Assembly: GCF_022829285.1 (NCBI RefSeq)
Contig: NZ_JAKSYI010000036.1
Coordinates: forward strand, 1 to 49,111
DNA: 49,111 nt
Direction: 5' to 3'
Source of the DNA: Methylobacterium sp. J-078
GTDB taxonomy: Bacteria > Pseudomonadota > Alphaproteobacteria > Rhizobiales > Beijerinckiaceae
Part shown: piece after piece, positions 42,513-49,111 of the stretch
Position numbering within the stretch: position 1 is the stretch's first letter
Layout: each line of letters starts with the position of its first letter
Notes under the pieces: model-generated
What the model was told of the DNA's origin: nothing
Databases searched by the model: none
What the model saw: only the letters and a program-made list of their open reading frames with translations
Position numbers and translations under genes: made by a program

Positions 42513-43385
42513 ATGAAGCTAGAGTTCCGTGACTTCGGCAGCGACATCTCCTTCGACGGGGATATCAAGGCCGTCCTGTGCGACAGCACGCGGAACGGCT
42601 GGCGGGGAATCTACTTCTCCGACGTGATCCTCGGCGCGAACGGCCGCGTCTCCATCGAGCAGAGGGGCGTCCATTTTGGGCTGTCGTTGCGCCCGCGCGA
42701 CCAGACCTTTCACTATGCCAGCGAGGATCACCGCTTCAACGAGGACAACATCTCCGTGCTCCACCCCGGAGCCTCGGTATCCGGGACCTGGACGGGGGAG
42801 TTTCGCAATCTGACGCTGAAGATCGCACCGGAAACCATCGAGCGGATGGCGGACGTCGCACCGCACCGAACCGGTATCCAGACCCAGTTCGTCAGCGCCC
42901 GCTCGCAGAGCGCGGTCGAGTATCTCCTGCGCGCCATATCGGTCGACCTTGAAGGGGGGTGCCCGCACGGCGCGCTCCTGGTGGAGAGCGTGGCCTCCAC
43001 CCTAATCCGGATGTTCTCGACGCCGGAACGCGACCATCGCACGATCCCCAGGCTGCGGTCGTCCGAAGCGGCCCTCCTGCGGGACCTGATCGCGTCGCGT
43101 CTGTCCGAACCCCTCAATCTCTCGCACCTCGCCGAGGCCGCGGGCGTGAGCATGGGGCACCTCGTGCGCGCGTTTAAGGCCTCCTTCGGGGTGACCCCCT
43201 ACCAGTATATCCTGCGTGCCCGGGTCCTCTACGCTCGCGAATTGATCGAGTCCGGCGACGCGAGCCTTAGGGACGTTGCGACACGGGCCGGATTCACCGA
43301 CCTCAGCCAGATGTCCAAGACTTTCCGACGGGTGCTGGATCTTTCGCCGAGCGCGGTGGCCCGGCAAGCGCGCAAGGGTGGTTAA
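42513..43385 (+). CDS. AraC family regulator beside the peptide operon
   Basis: A 290-residue regulator. The N-terminal sensing region (residues 1-about 180) is of unrecognised ligand type. The C-terminal AraC/XylS DNA-binding domain (about 190-285) has two helix-turn-helix units: LNLSHLAEAAGVSMGHLVRA, then SLRDVATRAGFTDLSQMSKT with FRRVLDLSPSAV. The ATG at 42513 follows GGAGGAGGG and is preferred over 42459. It is divergent from the peptide operon and is the natural candidate for its regulator; its target has not been shown. Confidence 0.85.
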   Translation: MKLEFRDFGSDISFDGDIKAVLCDSTRNGWRGIYFSDVILGANGRVSIEQRGVHFGLSLRPRDQTFHYASEDHRFNEDNISVLHPGASVSGTWTGEFRNLTLKIAPETIERMADVAPHRTGIQTQFVSARSQSAVEYLLRAISVDLEGGCPHGALLVESVASTLIRMFSTPERDHRTIPRLRSSEAALLRDLIASRLSEPLNLSHLAEAAGVSMGHLVRAFKASFGVTPYQYILRARVLYARELIESGDASLRDVATRAGFTDLSQMSKTFRRVLDLSPSAVARQARKGG

Positions 43386-43676
43386 ACTTGGCGGGCGCTC
43401 AAGATGCCTGATCCGTCTCGTTTGGCCGAGCTGACAGGCGATGATGTCCGCTGCCGGACCGAGCACGGACGCCATAATCCGCTACGGACTGACACGACTG
43501 CTTTCAAGAACAGTAAGGATCGAACGCCATGACGATGTTGGCGCTATCGGACCGTCTGCTCGGGATGGAAAGAGTTTGGTCTGCTTCGGGGTGAGAGACG
43601 CGCTGAAACAGTCGCTCGTTATGGATCGGATGCGGCGAAGGCGCTCAAACTTGAAACTTTCGGATACGAAGTTCGA
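43386..43676. other. Intergenic stretch without a clear gene
   Basis: A 79-codon open frame (43441-43680, plus) exists but has no recognisable domain, no ribosome binding site and overlaps the TetR gene end. No terminator was identified. The DNA may be degraded coding sequence. Confidence 0.35.
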
Positions 43677-44252
43677 CTAGCTTGGGAGCAAGCCCATCCG
43701 TCGGTAGCTTTCGATCAACTCGTCGAACAATTTCACGTCCGAACGGCTGCGGGCGATGATCTGCGCTCCGGCGACAGCAGCGTAAATGGCGCGAGCCCTC
43801 AACTCACCCTCGGCCGGCGAGGCGAGTTTGGCGGCGACCAAATGTTCGCACAGCCAAGCGGTGTTCACGTCAGCGAAAGTTTGCACCTCCTTCAACACGG
43901 GCTCGGGCAACTCGTCATGTTCCGTCGCCATGAAGCTGCTCAGGCAGATGCGATTGTCGCGCTCCAGAGATAGCCGGAAGATGCTCGGGTATCGCCGCAA
44001 CGCTTCCGTTGGGCTTCGGGCATTCGTCGAGATGGCTTCGAGATCGCGGGCGATGTCTTCCCAGTAGCGCCGTGCAACCGCTTCGCCGAGGAGAGCCTTG
44101 GTGGCGAAGTGGTAGTTGATGCTGGCAGCCTTGATGCCGACGGTCTCCGCAAGGTCGCGGAAGTTGAGGCCGCCGTAGCCATAGGCCATCGCCGCCTCCC
44201 TGGCGGCTACGAGGATGGCCTCTCTCACATTCCCCTTTGACGTCGCTGCCAT
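43677..44252 (-). CDS. TetR family regulator beside a GST gene
   Basis: A 191-residue TetR regulator with helix-turn-helix residues about 12-58 (LNFRDLAETVGIKAASINYH then FATKALLGEAV). The ATG at 44252 is chosen; the upstream in-frame extension would cross both operator copies. It is divergent from the glutathione S-transferase gene at 44363, with two 20-bp CCTGTC-N8-GACAGG sites in between. It probably represses itself and the GST gene until an electrophile or other ligand binds. Confidence 0.9.
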   Translation of the reverse strand: MAATSKGNVREAILVAAREAAMAYGYGGLNFRDLAETVGIKAASINYHFATKALLGEAVARRYWEDIARDLEAISTNARSPTEALRRYPSIFRLSLERDNRICLSSFMATEHDELPEPVLKEVQTFADVNTAWLCEHLVAAKLASPAEGELRARAIYAAVAGAQIIARSRSDVKLFDELIESYRRMGLLPS

Positions 44253-44264
44253 ATTCAACCTCCA

Positions 44265-44284
44265 CCTGTCATATGGCAGACAGG
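44265..44284. promoter_or_regulatory. TetR operator candidate (proximal to tetR)
   Basis: CCTGTCATATGGCAGACAGG: 6-bp perfect arms CCTGTC/GACAGG around an 8-nt centre, 12 nt upstream of the TetR start. Identical to the second site at 18 of 20 positions. Confidence 0.7.
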
Positions 44285-44319
44285 GGTTGACGTCACAAGA
44301 TGCCGGACCTAGCTTGCTG

Positions 44320-44339
44320 CCTGTCATATGATAGACAGG
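44320..44339. promoter_or_regulatory. TetR operator candidate (proximal to GST gene)
   Basis: CCTGTCATATGATAGACAGG, the second copy, 23 nt upstream of the GST start and 55 nt (about five helical turns) from the first. The position suggests direct blocking of the GST promoter. Confidence 0.7.
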
Positions 44340-44362
44340 CAATTTACTAAAGCGAGACGACG

Positions 44363-45061
44363 ATGTCCGACAAGCTCAAGCTCTTCACCTCCCCTTCGGC
44401 CTTCCCCAACCCGCAGCGCCTGCGGATTTTCATGCATGAGAAGGGCATCGCCGATCGCTTCGACGAGACGATCTACGACATGTCGCCAGAGGGCGAGCAG
44501 CGGGGTTGGAGACACCTGAAGATGAACGCCTGGGGCGAGACGCCGACCCTCGCGCTCGCCGATGGTTCTTACCTTAGCGAGACCTCCGCCATCGCCCGCT
44601 ATCTCGACGACACGTTCGAAGGCCGCAAGATCATGGGGGCTACGGCGCATGAGCGCGGTCTCGATCAGATGTGGGACAGCCGGGTGTGGGTGCACATCCT
44701 CTACCCGATCGTCACCGCCTTCCACGTCCTGCACCAGGGATTGGGCCCGAAGCTCGAACTGACCAGCAACCCGGCTTGGGGCGAGCATTCACGTAAAGTG
44801 GCGCTGGCGCATGCCGGTCTCGTGGACCGGCATCTCGCGGATGGCCGCGATTGGCTGCTGGGTGGTGATCAGCCGACGTTCTCCGACATCACGTTAGCTA
44901 CGGCGATTGCGTTCTCCAAGTTCCCCGTCAACGCCACCCCGCTTGATGAGCGGTTCGAATATCTCGATGCCTTCTGGCGGCGCTGGCAGGCTCGATCGAC
45001 CTTTATCGCCGCCTATGCCGACCGTAGCAGCGGCGTGCCGGAGATCGACAATCGCACATGA
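44363..45061 (+). CDS. Glutathione S-transferase family protein
   Basis: A 232-residue GST-like protein. The N-terminal thioredoxin-fold domain (residues 5-88) has SPSAFPNPQRLRIFMHEKGI and the glutathione-site ETSAIARYLDD near 74-84. The helical C-terminal domain contains DWLLGGDQPTFSDITLATAI. It is a cytosolic enzyme, likely to conjugate or reduce electrophiles with glutathione. The neighbouring TetR and its two operators suggest induction by a toxic compound. Confidence 0.9.
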   Translation: MSDKLKLFTSPSAFPNPQRLRIFMHEKGIADRFDETIYDMSPEGEQRGWRHLKMNAWGETPTLALADGSYLSETSAIARYLDDTFEGRKIMGATAHERGLDQMWDSRVWVHILYPIVTAFHVLHQGLGPKLELTSNPAWGEHSRKVALAHAGLVDRHLADGRDWLLGGDQPTFSDITLATAIAFSKFPVNATPLDERFEYLDAFWRRWQARSTFIAAYADRSSGVPEIDNRT

Positions 45062-45069
45062 GTGTTCGG

Positions 45070-45095
45070 CGGTCGGGCTGGCATCCGCCCGACCG
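45070..45095 (+). terminator. Hairpin just after the GST gene
   Basis: CGGTCGGGC (45070-45078) and GCCCGACCG (45087-45095) form a perfect 9-bp stem with an 8-nt loop, 9 nt after the GST stop. There is no T-run, so a Rho-type or structural terminator is more likely than a classic intrinsic one. The following stretch up to 45359 shows no gene. Confidence 0.5.
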
Positions 45096-45359
45096 CAACG
45101 CGGCCTCGACCGACTATAGCAGCGTTCTGCGATGGCTGCTTTGGAGAAGCGCCGATGGCGGTCCGGGCGGCCGGGTCGGGTCGGGACCCGCCGGTCCGCC
45201 AAACGGCCGGGATGGGTGGCTTGTCGTCGGCCTTCTTCTAAAAATCACGCCTGATAAGCGTACGTCCGAATCTTCATCCTTCGTGAAAACAGTAACCAAT
45301 CTTCCGGTGTCGCGAAGCAAGGTGTTCCGAGAGCGGAAATCAAACGCCAAGCCTTCTGT

Positions 45360-46277
45360 TCAGCGCCAGGGCACTGGCTCCAGCGATTGCTGGAGCGCAT
45401 CGAGGAACCGTCCGGTTCGTGCCGCACGCGCCTGGCGGCGTGCGCCCAGCAGCGCGACGACTGGCGCCGCCGGCAGGGTATGATCGGTGAGAAGCCGGAC
45501 CAGCCGACCAGCTCGGACATCGTCAATCAGGTCCCATTCCGAGCGCACGATGATGCCGCGCCCCGCCAGGGCCCAGCTCCGCACGACTTCGCCGTCGTTG
45601 CTGGCCAGATTCGGCTCGATCCGCACACGCTCCCCATCGGTGGCTCCCTCCGATCGGAAGCGCCACAGGGTCACGTCCTCATCGTTCTCGCGCAAGGCGA
45701 TGCAGGAATGCGTGCGCAGCGCGCCCGGGTTCTCCGGTGCCCCGCAGCGGTTCAGGTAGCTGGGCGCCGCGCAGGCCCAGCGCTCGTTCGGGGCGAGGCT
45801 GCGCATGATCAGACCCGGGGCAGCGTGGTCCATCTCGCCGACGTGGATCGCGAGATCCCAACTGCCGCTGCCCGGCACCCCTCCGAGGCGGTCGGACAGG
45901 GCGAGGTCGATCTTCAGTTCCGGATGCCCCGCCTGGAAGGCTGCGACCACCGGCGCCACGTAGCGGCGGCCGAACCCGAGCGGCGCCACGATGCGCAGAT
46001 GCCCCCGGACCTCGCCGCGGCGCTCGGCGAGCGCATCGTCGATCTGGCTGAGGCCCTCCAGGACCTGGCGTCCGCGTTCGGCGAGCAACTCGCCCTCGTC
46101 GGTCAGCGTCAGGTGCCGCCCCGAGCGATCGACCAGATGGACGCGGAGCCGGGCCTCCAGGGCGCGGAGCCGCTGGGTCACGGCCGGGGGAGAGACGTTC
46201 AGGTCACGCGCGGCAGCGGCCAGGGACGAGGCCCTGGCAATGGCAGCGAAGAAGCGCAGGTCGTCGGTCGTCAGCAT
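45360..46277 (-). CDS. LysR-type transcriptional regulator
   Basis: A 305-residue LysR regulator. The N-terminal helix-turn-helix is ARASSLAAAARDLNVSPPAV followed by TQRLRALEARL (residues 13-43), with an effector-binding domain from about residue 90. It is divergent from the D-serine dehydratase/D-threonine aldolase-like gene at 46378 with a 100-bp gap, so it probably controls the 46378-48684 genes in response to a D-amino acid or related compound. Confidence 0.92.
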   Translation of the reverse strand: MLTTDDLRFFAAIARASSLAAAARDLNVSPPAVTQRLRALEARLRVHLVDRSGRHLTLTDEGELLAERGRQVLEGLSQIDDALAERRGEVRGHLRIVAPLGFGRRYVAPVVAAFQAGHPELKIDLALSDRLGGVPGSGSWDLAIHVGEMDHAAPGLIMRSLAPNERWACAAPSYLNRCGAPENPGALRTHSCIALRENDEDVTLWRFRSEGATDGERVRIEPNLASNDGEVVRSWALAGRGIIVRSEWDLIDDVRAGRLVRLLTDHTLPAAPVVALLGARRQARAARTGRFLDALQQSLEPVPWR

Positions 46278-46377
46278 TCAGGCTGAGCTTAATCCAGGAT
46301 GCAGGCGGCGTTAATAGCAGGCGGCTGCCGCCCGTGCTCTGTCTGGTCCTGCACCTGCCTACGAGGCGAGCCCACCG

Positions 46378-47586
46378 ATGCCCCCAGTCACGATCCGCCA
46401 GACGTTGCCCGCCGAGCCCGGGGCGGCCTTGCTCGGGAGGGCCTTGCTCGGGACGGGCTTGGACCAGCTCGATACCCCTTGCCTGCTGCTCGACGAGGGG
46501 AAGCTGCGCGCCAACCTCGAGGGCATGCAGGCGCGCCTGGCGCGGCTCGGCGTCGCCTTCCGCCCCCACCTCAAGACGGCCAAATCCCTGGATGTCGGCC
46601 GCATCGCCATGACGGCTCCGGAGGGACCCGCCATGGTCTCGACCCTCCGCGAGGCGGAGTACTTCGCCGAAGCGGGTGTGCGGGATCTCATCTACGGCGT
46701 CGGCATCGCGCCGGCCAAGCTCGATCGCGTCTCGGCCATCCGCGCGCAGGGGGCCGATCTCGCCCTGATCCTCGACAGCCTGGAGCAGGCGGATGCCGTC
46801 GCCGCGCACGCCCGAAGCGGAAGCGACGCGCTCCCCGTCCTGATCGAGGTGGATGCGGACGGCCACCGCTCCGGCGTTGCACCGAGCGACCGGGACCTGC
46901 TCGTCGCCATCGGGCGGCGCCTGGTGGCCGGGGGCGCTGCCCTACGCGGTGTCCTCCTCCATGCGGGTGACAGCTACGCGCTGCAGGATGGCGCGGCTCT
47001 GGTCGCAGCGGCCGAGGCAGAGCGCGTGGCTGCCGTCACGGCGGCCGAGACTCTGCGCGCCGCGGATTTGCCCTGTCCCGTCGTCAGCGTGGGCTCAACG
47101 CCGACCGCCCGCTACGCACAGGACCTGACCGGCGTGACTGAGGTTCGCGCCGGGGTCTTCATGTTCGGCGACCTCTACCAGGCCGGCGTCGGTTCGGTGG
47201 CTCCGGCCGATCTCGCCCTCTCCGTGCTCGCCACGGTGATCGGCCACCAGCGCGCCAAGGGCTGGATCATCACGGATGCCGGATGGATGGCGCTGTCTCG
47301 CGACCGCGGCACGGCCAGGCAGGCCGTGGACCAAGGTTACGGCGTCGTCTGCGACCTCGCCGGCCGGCCCTACCCGGACCTCGTCGTCGCCGACGCCAAC
47401 CAAGAGCACGGCATCATCGCGGTCCGGCGCGGCTCGCAGGCGACCCTCCCCGACCTCCCGATCGGAGCACGGGTGCGCGTCCTGCCGAACCATGCCTGCG
47501 CCACGGGTGCCCAGCATGACCGTTACCATGTCCTCGACAGATTCGGCCGCGTTGCCGCGGTCTGGCCCCGCATCAATGGTTGGTAG
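46378..47586 (+). CDS. D-serine dehydratase/D-threonine aldolase-like PLP enzyme (DSD1 family)
   Basis: A 402-residue fold-type III PLP enzyme related to alanine racemases. PLP lysine is Lys66 in FRPHLKTAKS. The C-terminal zinc site pattern NHACATGAQH (His372, Cys374) is typical of eukaryotic-type D-serine dehydratases and D-threonine aldolases. These convert D-serine to pyruvate and ammonia through 2-aminoacrylate, or split D-3-hydroxyamino acids into glycine and an aldehyde. A RidA gene follows after 11 nt, which fits an enzyme releasing enamine/imine intermediates. The choice between dehydratase and aldolase is open. The 20-residue N-terminus is extra, and a later start is possible. Confidence 0.85.
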   Translation: MPPVTIRQTLPAEPGAALLGRALLGTGLDQLDTPCLLLDEGKLRANLEGMQARLARLGVAFRPHLKTAKSLDVGRIAMTAPEGPAMVSTLREAEYFAEAGVRDLIYGVGIAPAKLDRVSAIRAQGADLALILDSLEQADAVAAHARSGSDALPVLIEVDADGHRSGVAPSDRDLLVAIGRRLVAGGAALRGVLLHAGDSYALQDGAALVAAAEAERVAAVTAAETLRAADLPCPVVSVGSTPTARYAQDLTGVTEVRAGVFMFGDLYQAGVGSVAPADLALSVLATVIGHQRAKGWIITDAGWMALSRDRGTARQAVDQGYGVVCDLAGRPYPDLVVADANQEHGIIAVRRGSQATLPDLPIGARVRVLPNHACATGAQHDRYHVLDRFGRVAAVWPRINGW

Positions 47587-47597
47587 GAACCTGCACC

Positions 47598-47990
47598 ATG
47601 ACCGATCCCATCGTGCGCATCGCCGCGTCCACCGTGCCGGCTCCGGCCGGGCACTACGTCCATGCGACCGCGTGGCGCGACCTTGTGTTCGTCTCGGGCC
47701 AGCTCGGCTCCCGCCCGGACGGCACGCACACCGCCGATCAGCCTTTCGACGTGCAGGTTCGACAAACCCTCGCCAACGTCCTCGCCATCCTGGACGAGGC
47801 AGGATGCGGACCGCAGGAGGTCCTGCGGGTCACGGCCTATATCGTGGGCGTCGAGAACTGGCCTGTCTTCAACCGGATCTACGCCGAGGTGTTCGGGGCG
47901 GCGAAGCCGGCCCGCACGGTCGTGCCGGTGCCGGAACTCCACCACGGCTATCTCGTGGAGATCGAGGCGATCGCCGCGCGGATTGTGTGA
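47598..47990 (+). CDS. RidA family deaminase with catalytic arginine
   Basis: A 130-residue RidA protein with LVFVSGQLGSRPDG near residues 29-42 and the catalytic motif ARTVVPVPEL, whose Arg corresponds to Arg105 of Escherichia coli RidA, then EIEAIAARI. Such proteins hydrolyse 2-aminoacrylate and related imines. It starts 11 nt after the PLP-enzyme stop and so is probably translated with it. In contrast to the RidA paralogue encoded at 21219, the active-site Arg is kept. Confidence 0.92.
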   Translation: MTDPIVRIAASTVPAPAGHYVHATAWRDLVFVSGQLGSRPDGTHTADQPFDVQVRQTLANVLAILDEAGCGPQEVLRVTAYIVGVENWPVFNRIYAEVFGAAKPARTVVPVPELHHGYLVEIEAIAARIV

Positions 47991-48048
47991 CGACAGCTTC
48001 CCCCACGAGCGCCTTCTCAAGACAACATACCGACTCAGGAGACCGTCG

Positions 48049-48684
48049 ATGCCGGAGCAACGCTACGATGCCGTCCTGTTCGATCTGCTGACCGCGCTCC
48101 TGGATAGCTGGTCGCTCTGGAACTCCGTGGCCGGGAGCGAGGAGCTCGGTCGGCGCTGGCGCGCCGAGTACCTGCGGATCACCTATCGCACCGGACGCTA
48201 CCGCCCGTACGAGGACCTCGTGTCTGAAGCGGCGGAGGCGGTCGGCTTGCCCGGCAACGCGACGACCGAACTCGCCGAACGCTACGGCGAATTGCGGCCC
48301 TGGTCGGGCGTGGTGCAGTCCCTGCGGGACCTCTCCGCCAGGTCCGTACCCCTCGGCATCGTGACGAACTGCTCCGAACGCTTGGGACGGATCGCGGCCG
48401 ATTGCGTCGGCGTTCCCTTCACGACGGTGGTGACGTCCGAGCGGGCGGGGTTCTACAAGCCCGACCCTCGCCCCTATCGGCTTGGTCTAAGCGAGCTGTC
48501 CGTCGATGCTGACCGCTGCCTGTTCGTCGCCGGCTCGGCCTACGATCTCGTCGGGACGGCGGCGGTCGGTTTGCAGACCTACTGGCACGATCGCGTCGGG
48601 ATGACCGCCCCCGACGGCGCACCGGCGCCCTTGGCACACGAATCATCCCTGGATCGCCTGCCGGCATTCGTCCTCGATCGTTGA
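48049..48684 (+). CDS. HAD hydrolase, haloacid dehalogenase-like
   Basis: A 211-residue HAD-superfamily hydrolase. Nucleophile Asp12 lies in VLFDLLT; the second Asp of the usual DxD is Leu, as in L-2-haloacid dehalogenase-type members rather than phosphatases. Motif II is IVTNCS (near residue 106). Lys is in FYKPDPRPY, and motif IV is [15 protein letters not shown], resembling dehalogenases. It is the third gene of the run from 46378, 58 nt after ridA. The ATG at 48049 follows AGGAGACC. The substrate is unknown. Confidence 0.85.
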   Translation: MPEQRYDAVLFDLLTALLDSWSLWNSVAGSEELGRRWRAEYLRITYRTGRYRPYEDLVSEAAEAVGLPGNATTELAERYGELRPWSGVVQSLRDLSARSVPLGIVTNCSERLGRIAADCVGVPFTTVVTSERAGFYKPDPRPYRLGLSELSVDADRCLFVAGSAYDLVGTAAVGLQTYWHDRVGMTAPDGAPAPLAHESSLDRLPAFVLDR

Positions 48685-48737
48685 AGGCGCCCATGGAATG
48701 CCCGGGCCTCACAGTCTCGCCGACGTCAGCGCTCTGC

Positions 48738-48887
48738 TGGTCGCTCGTGCCGATCGCTGCGGCGACGCCGCGTCCTGCGGAGCGGGGTCGCGTCGTCGGC
48801 GATGTGATGAGCGGATCGTTGATCGGCATCCTGCTGTCGCGCCCGCTCGCGAGTCTCGTCGCCGACCGCCTCGGCCAGCGCGCCGTC
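48738..48887 (+). pseudogene. MFS transporter fragment
   Basis: A plus-strand frame reads [20 protein letters not shown] and [20 protein letters not shown] then ADRLGQRAV, matching the loop 2-3/TM3-TM4 region of DHA-type major facilitator exporters (ERGRVVGTVMSG…LARP). Only about 50 residues remain; both ends are lost. It lies between the HAD gene and an IS1182-type element. Confidence 0.6.
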
Positions 48888-48979
48888 TGCTCTCCGGGGC
48901 CATCTGCAAAGCTTGGACAGACGAGCCGTCCAGGTTCATCCATGATCCGCACCACCAAATTCCGGGACCAAACAGCTAG

Positions 48980-49111
48980 GAGCTTGTCCGAGTAATCCTC
49001 TCGACGACGAGGCTGCGAGGTGATTCACTCGGCTCATGGCCAAGGTGTTTCGCTCCTGGGACGTCGATCAGGGCTGGCTGTTGCCGCCCTCGCTGCACGA
49101 GTTCGTGCCAC
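48980..49111 (+). mobile_element. IS1182-type element, 5' part (cut by window edge)
   Basis: GAGCTTGTCCGAGTAATCC at 48980 looks like a terminal inverted repeat, preceded by CTAG. An ATG at 49036 opens MAKVFRSWDVDQGWLLPPSL followed by HEFVP, the highly characteristic N-terminus of IS1182-family transposases. The rest lies outside the window, so intactness cannot be judged. Confidence 0.75.

Noticed and set aside
43441..43680. 79-codon plus-strand frame after the AraC gene
   Set aside because: No recognisable domain, no ribosome binding site, and it overlaps the end of the convergent TetR gene.

Overview
The window is GC-rich bacterial DNA with alphaproteobacterial protein families throughout. 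The insertion-sequence types, overall gene style and cobalamin-linked regulation suggest Methylobacterium/Methylorubrum or a close relative; this is an inference from family resemblance, since there is no rRNA or other taxonomic marker. No tRNA, rRNA or CRISPR array was seen. Much of the window looks accessory: IS remnants occur at both ends and in the middle, and several genes are decayed.

Layout. (1) 1-190: remnant of an IS630-type transposase. (2) 565-12780: a sulfur-acquisition island. It holds three flavin-dependent monooxygenases of the DszA/NtaA and SfnG/SsuD types, a DszC/SfnB-like acyl-CoA-dehydrogenase-fold oxygenase, an SsuABC-type sulfonate ABC transporter, a second SsuA-like binding protein and a MetNIQ methionine importer. 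(3) 12784-13204: a decayed YeeE/YedE-type sulfur transporter cut by an IS3-type fragment. (4) 13213-17667: a tightly packed four-gene operon encoding TelA, a VWA lipoprotein carrying a solute-binding-like domain, XpaC and a second solute-binding-like protein. (5) 17897-28702: regulators and redox genes (LysR/SDR, TetR/RidA with three palindromic operators, TetR/RND efflux pump), ending in decayed SDR, cupin and aldo/keto reductase genes. (6) 28929-36856: a 39-residue membrane protein, then an operon under a cobalamin riboswitch. The operon encodes a TonB-dependent receptor, an ABC ATPase, two ABC-2/DUF3526-type permeases, a small recombinase-like protein and a DUF1624-type acyltransferase; every junction overlaps. 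(7) 37230-37882: IS3 remnant and AT-rich DNA. (8) 37883-43385: a bacteriocin/microcin-like locus with two near-identical double-glycine-leader peptides, a CvaA/HlyD-type adaptor, a C39 peptidase-ABC exporter and a divergent AraC regulator. (9) 43677-48684: TetR/GST with paired operators, then a LysR regulator divergent from a D-serine dehydratase/D-threonine aldolase-like enzyme, a RidA and a HAD hydrolase. (10) 48738-49111: an MFS fragment and the start of an IS1182-type element.

Three parts stand out as possible undescribed systems. The first is the twin-peptide double-glycine export locus, whose precursors differ almost only at synonymous sites across their shared core. The second is the cobalamin-riboswitch-controlled TonB receptor plus ABC-2 operon, which lacks any BtuCDF-like importer. 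The third is the TelA/VWA-lipoprotein/XpaC/solute-binding operon. In each case the family assignments come from recognised motifs, and the system-level role is inference.
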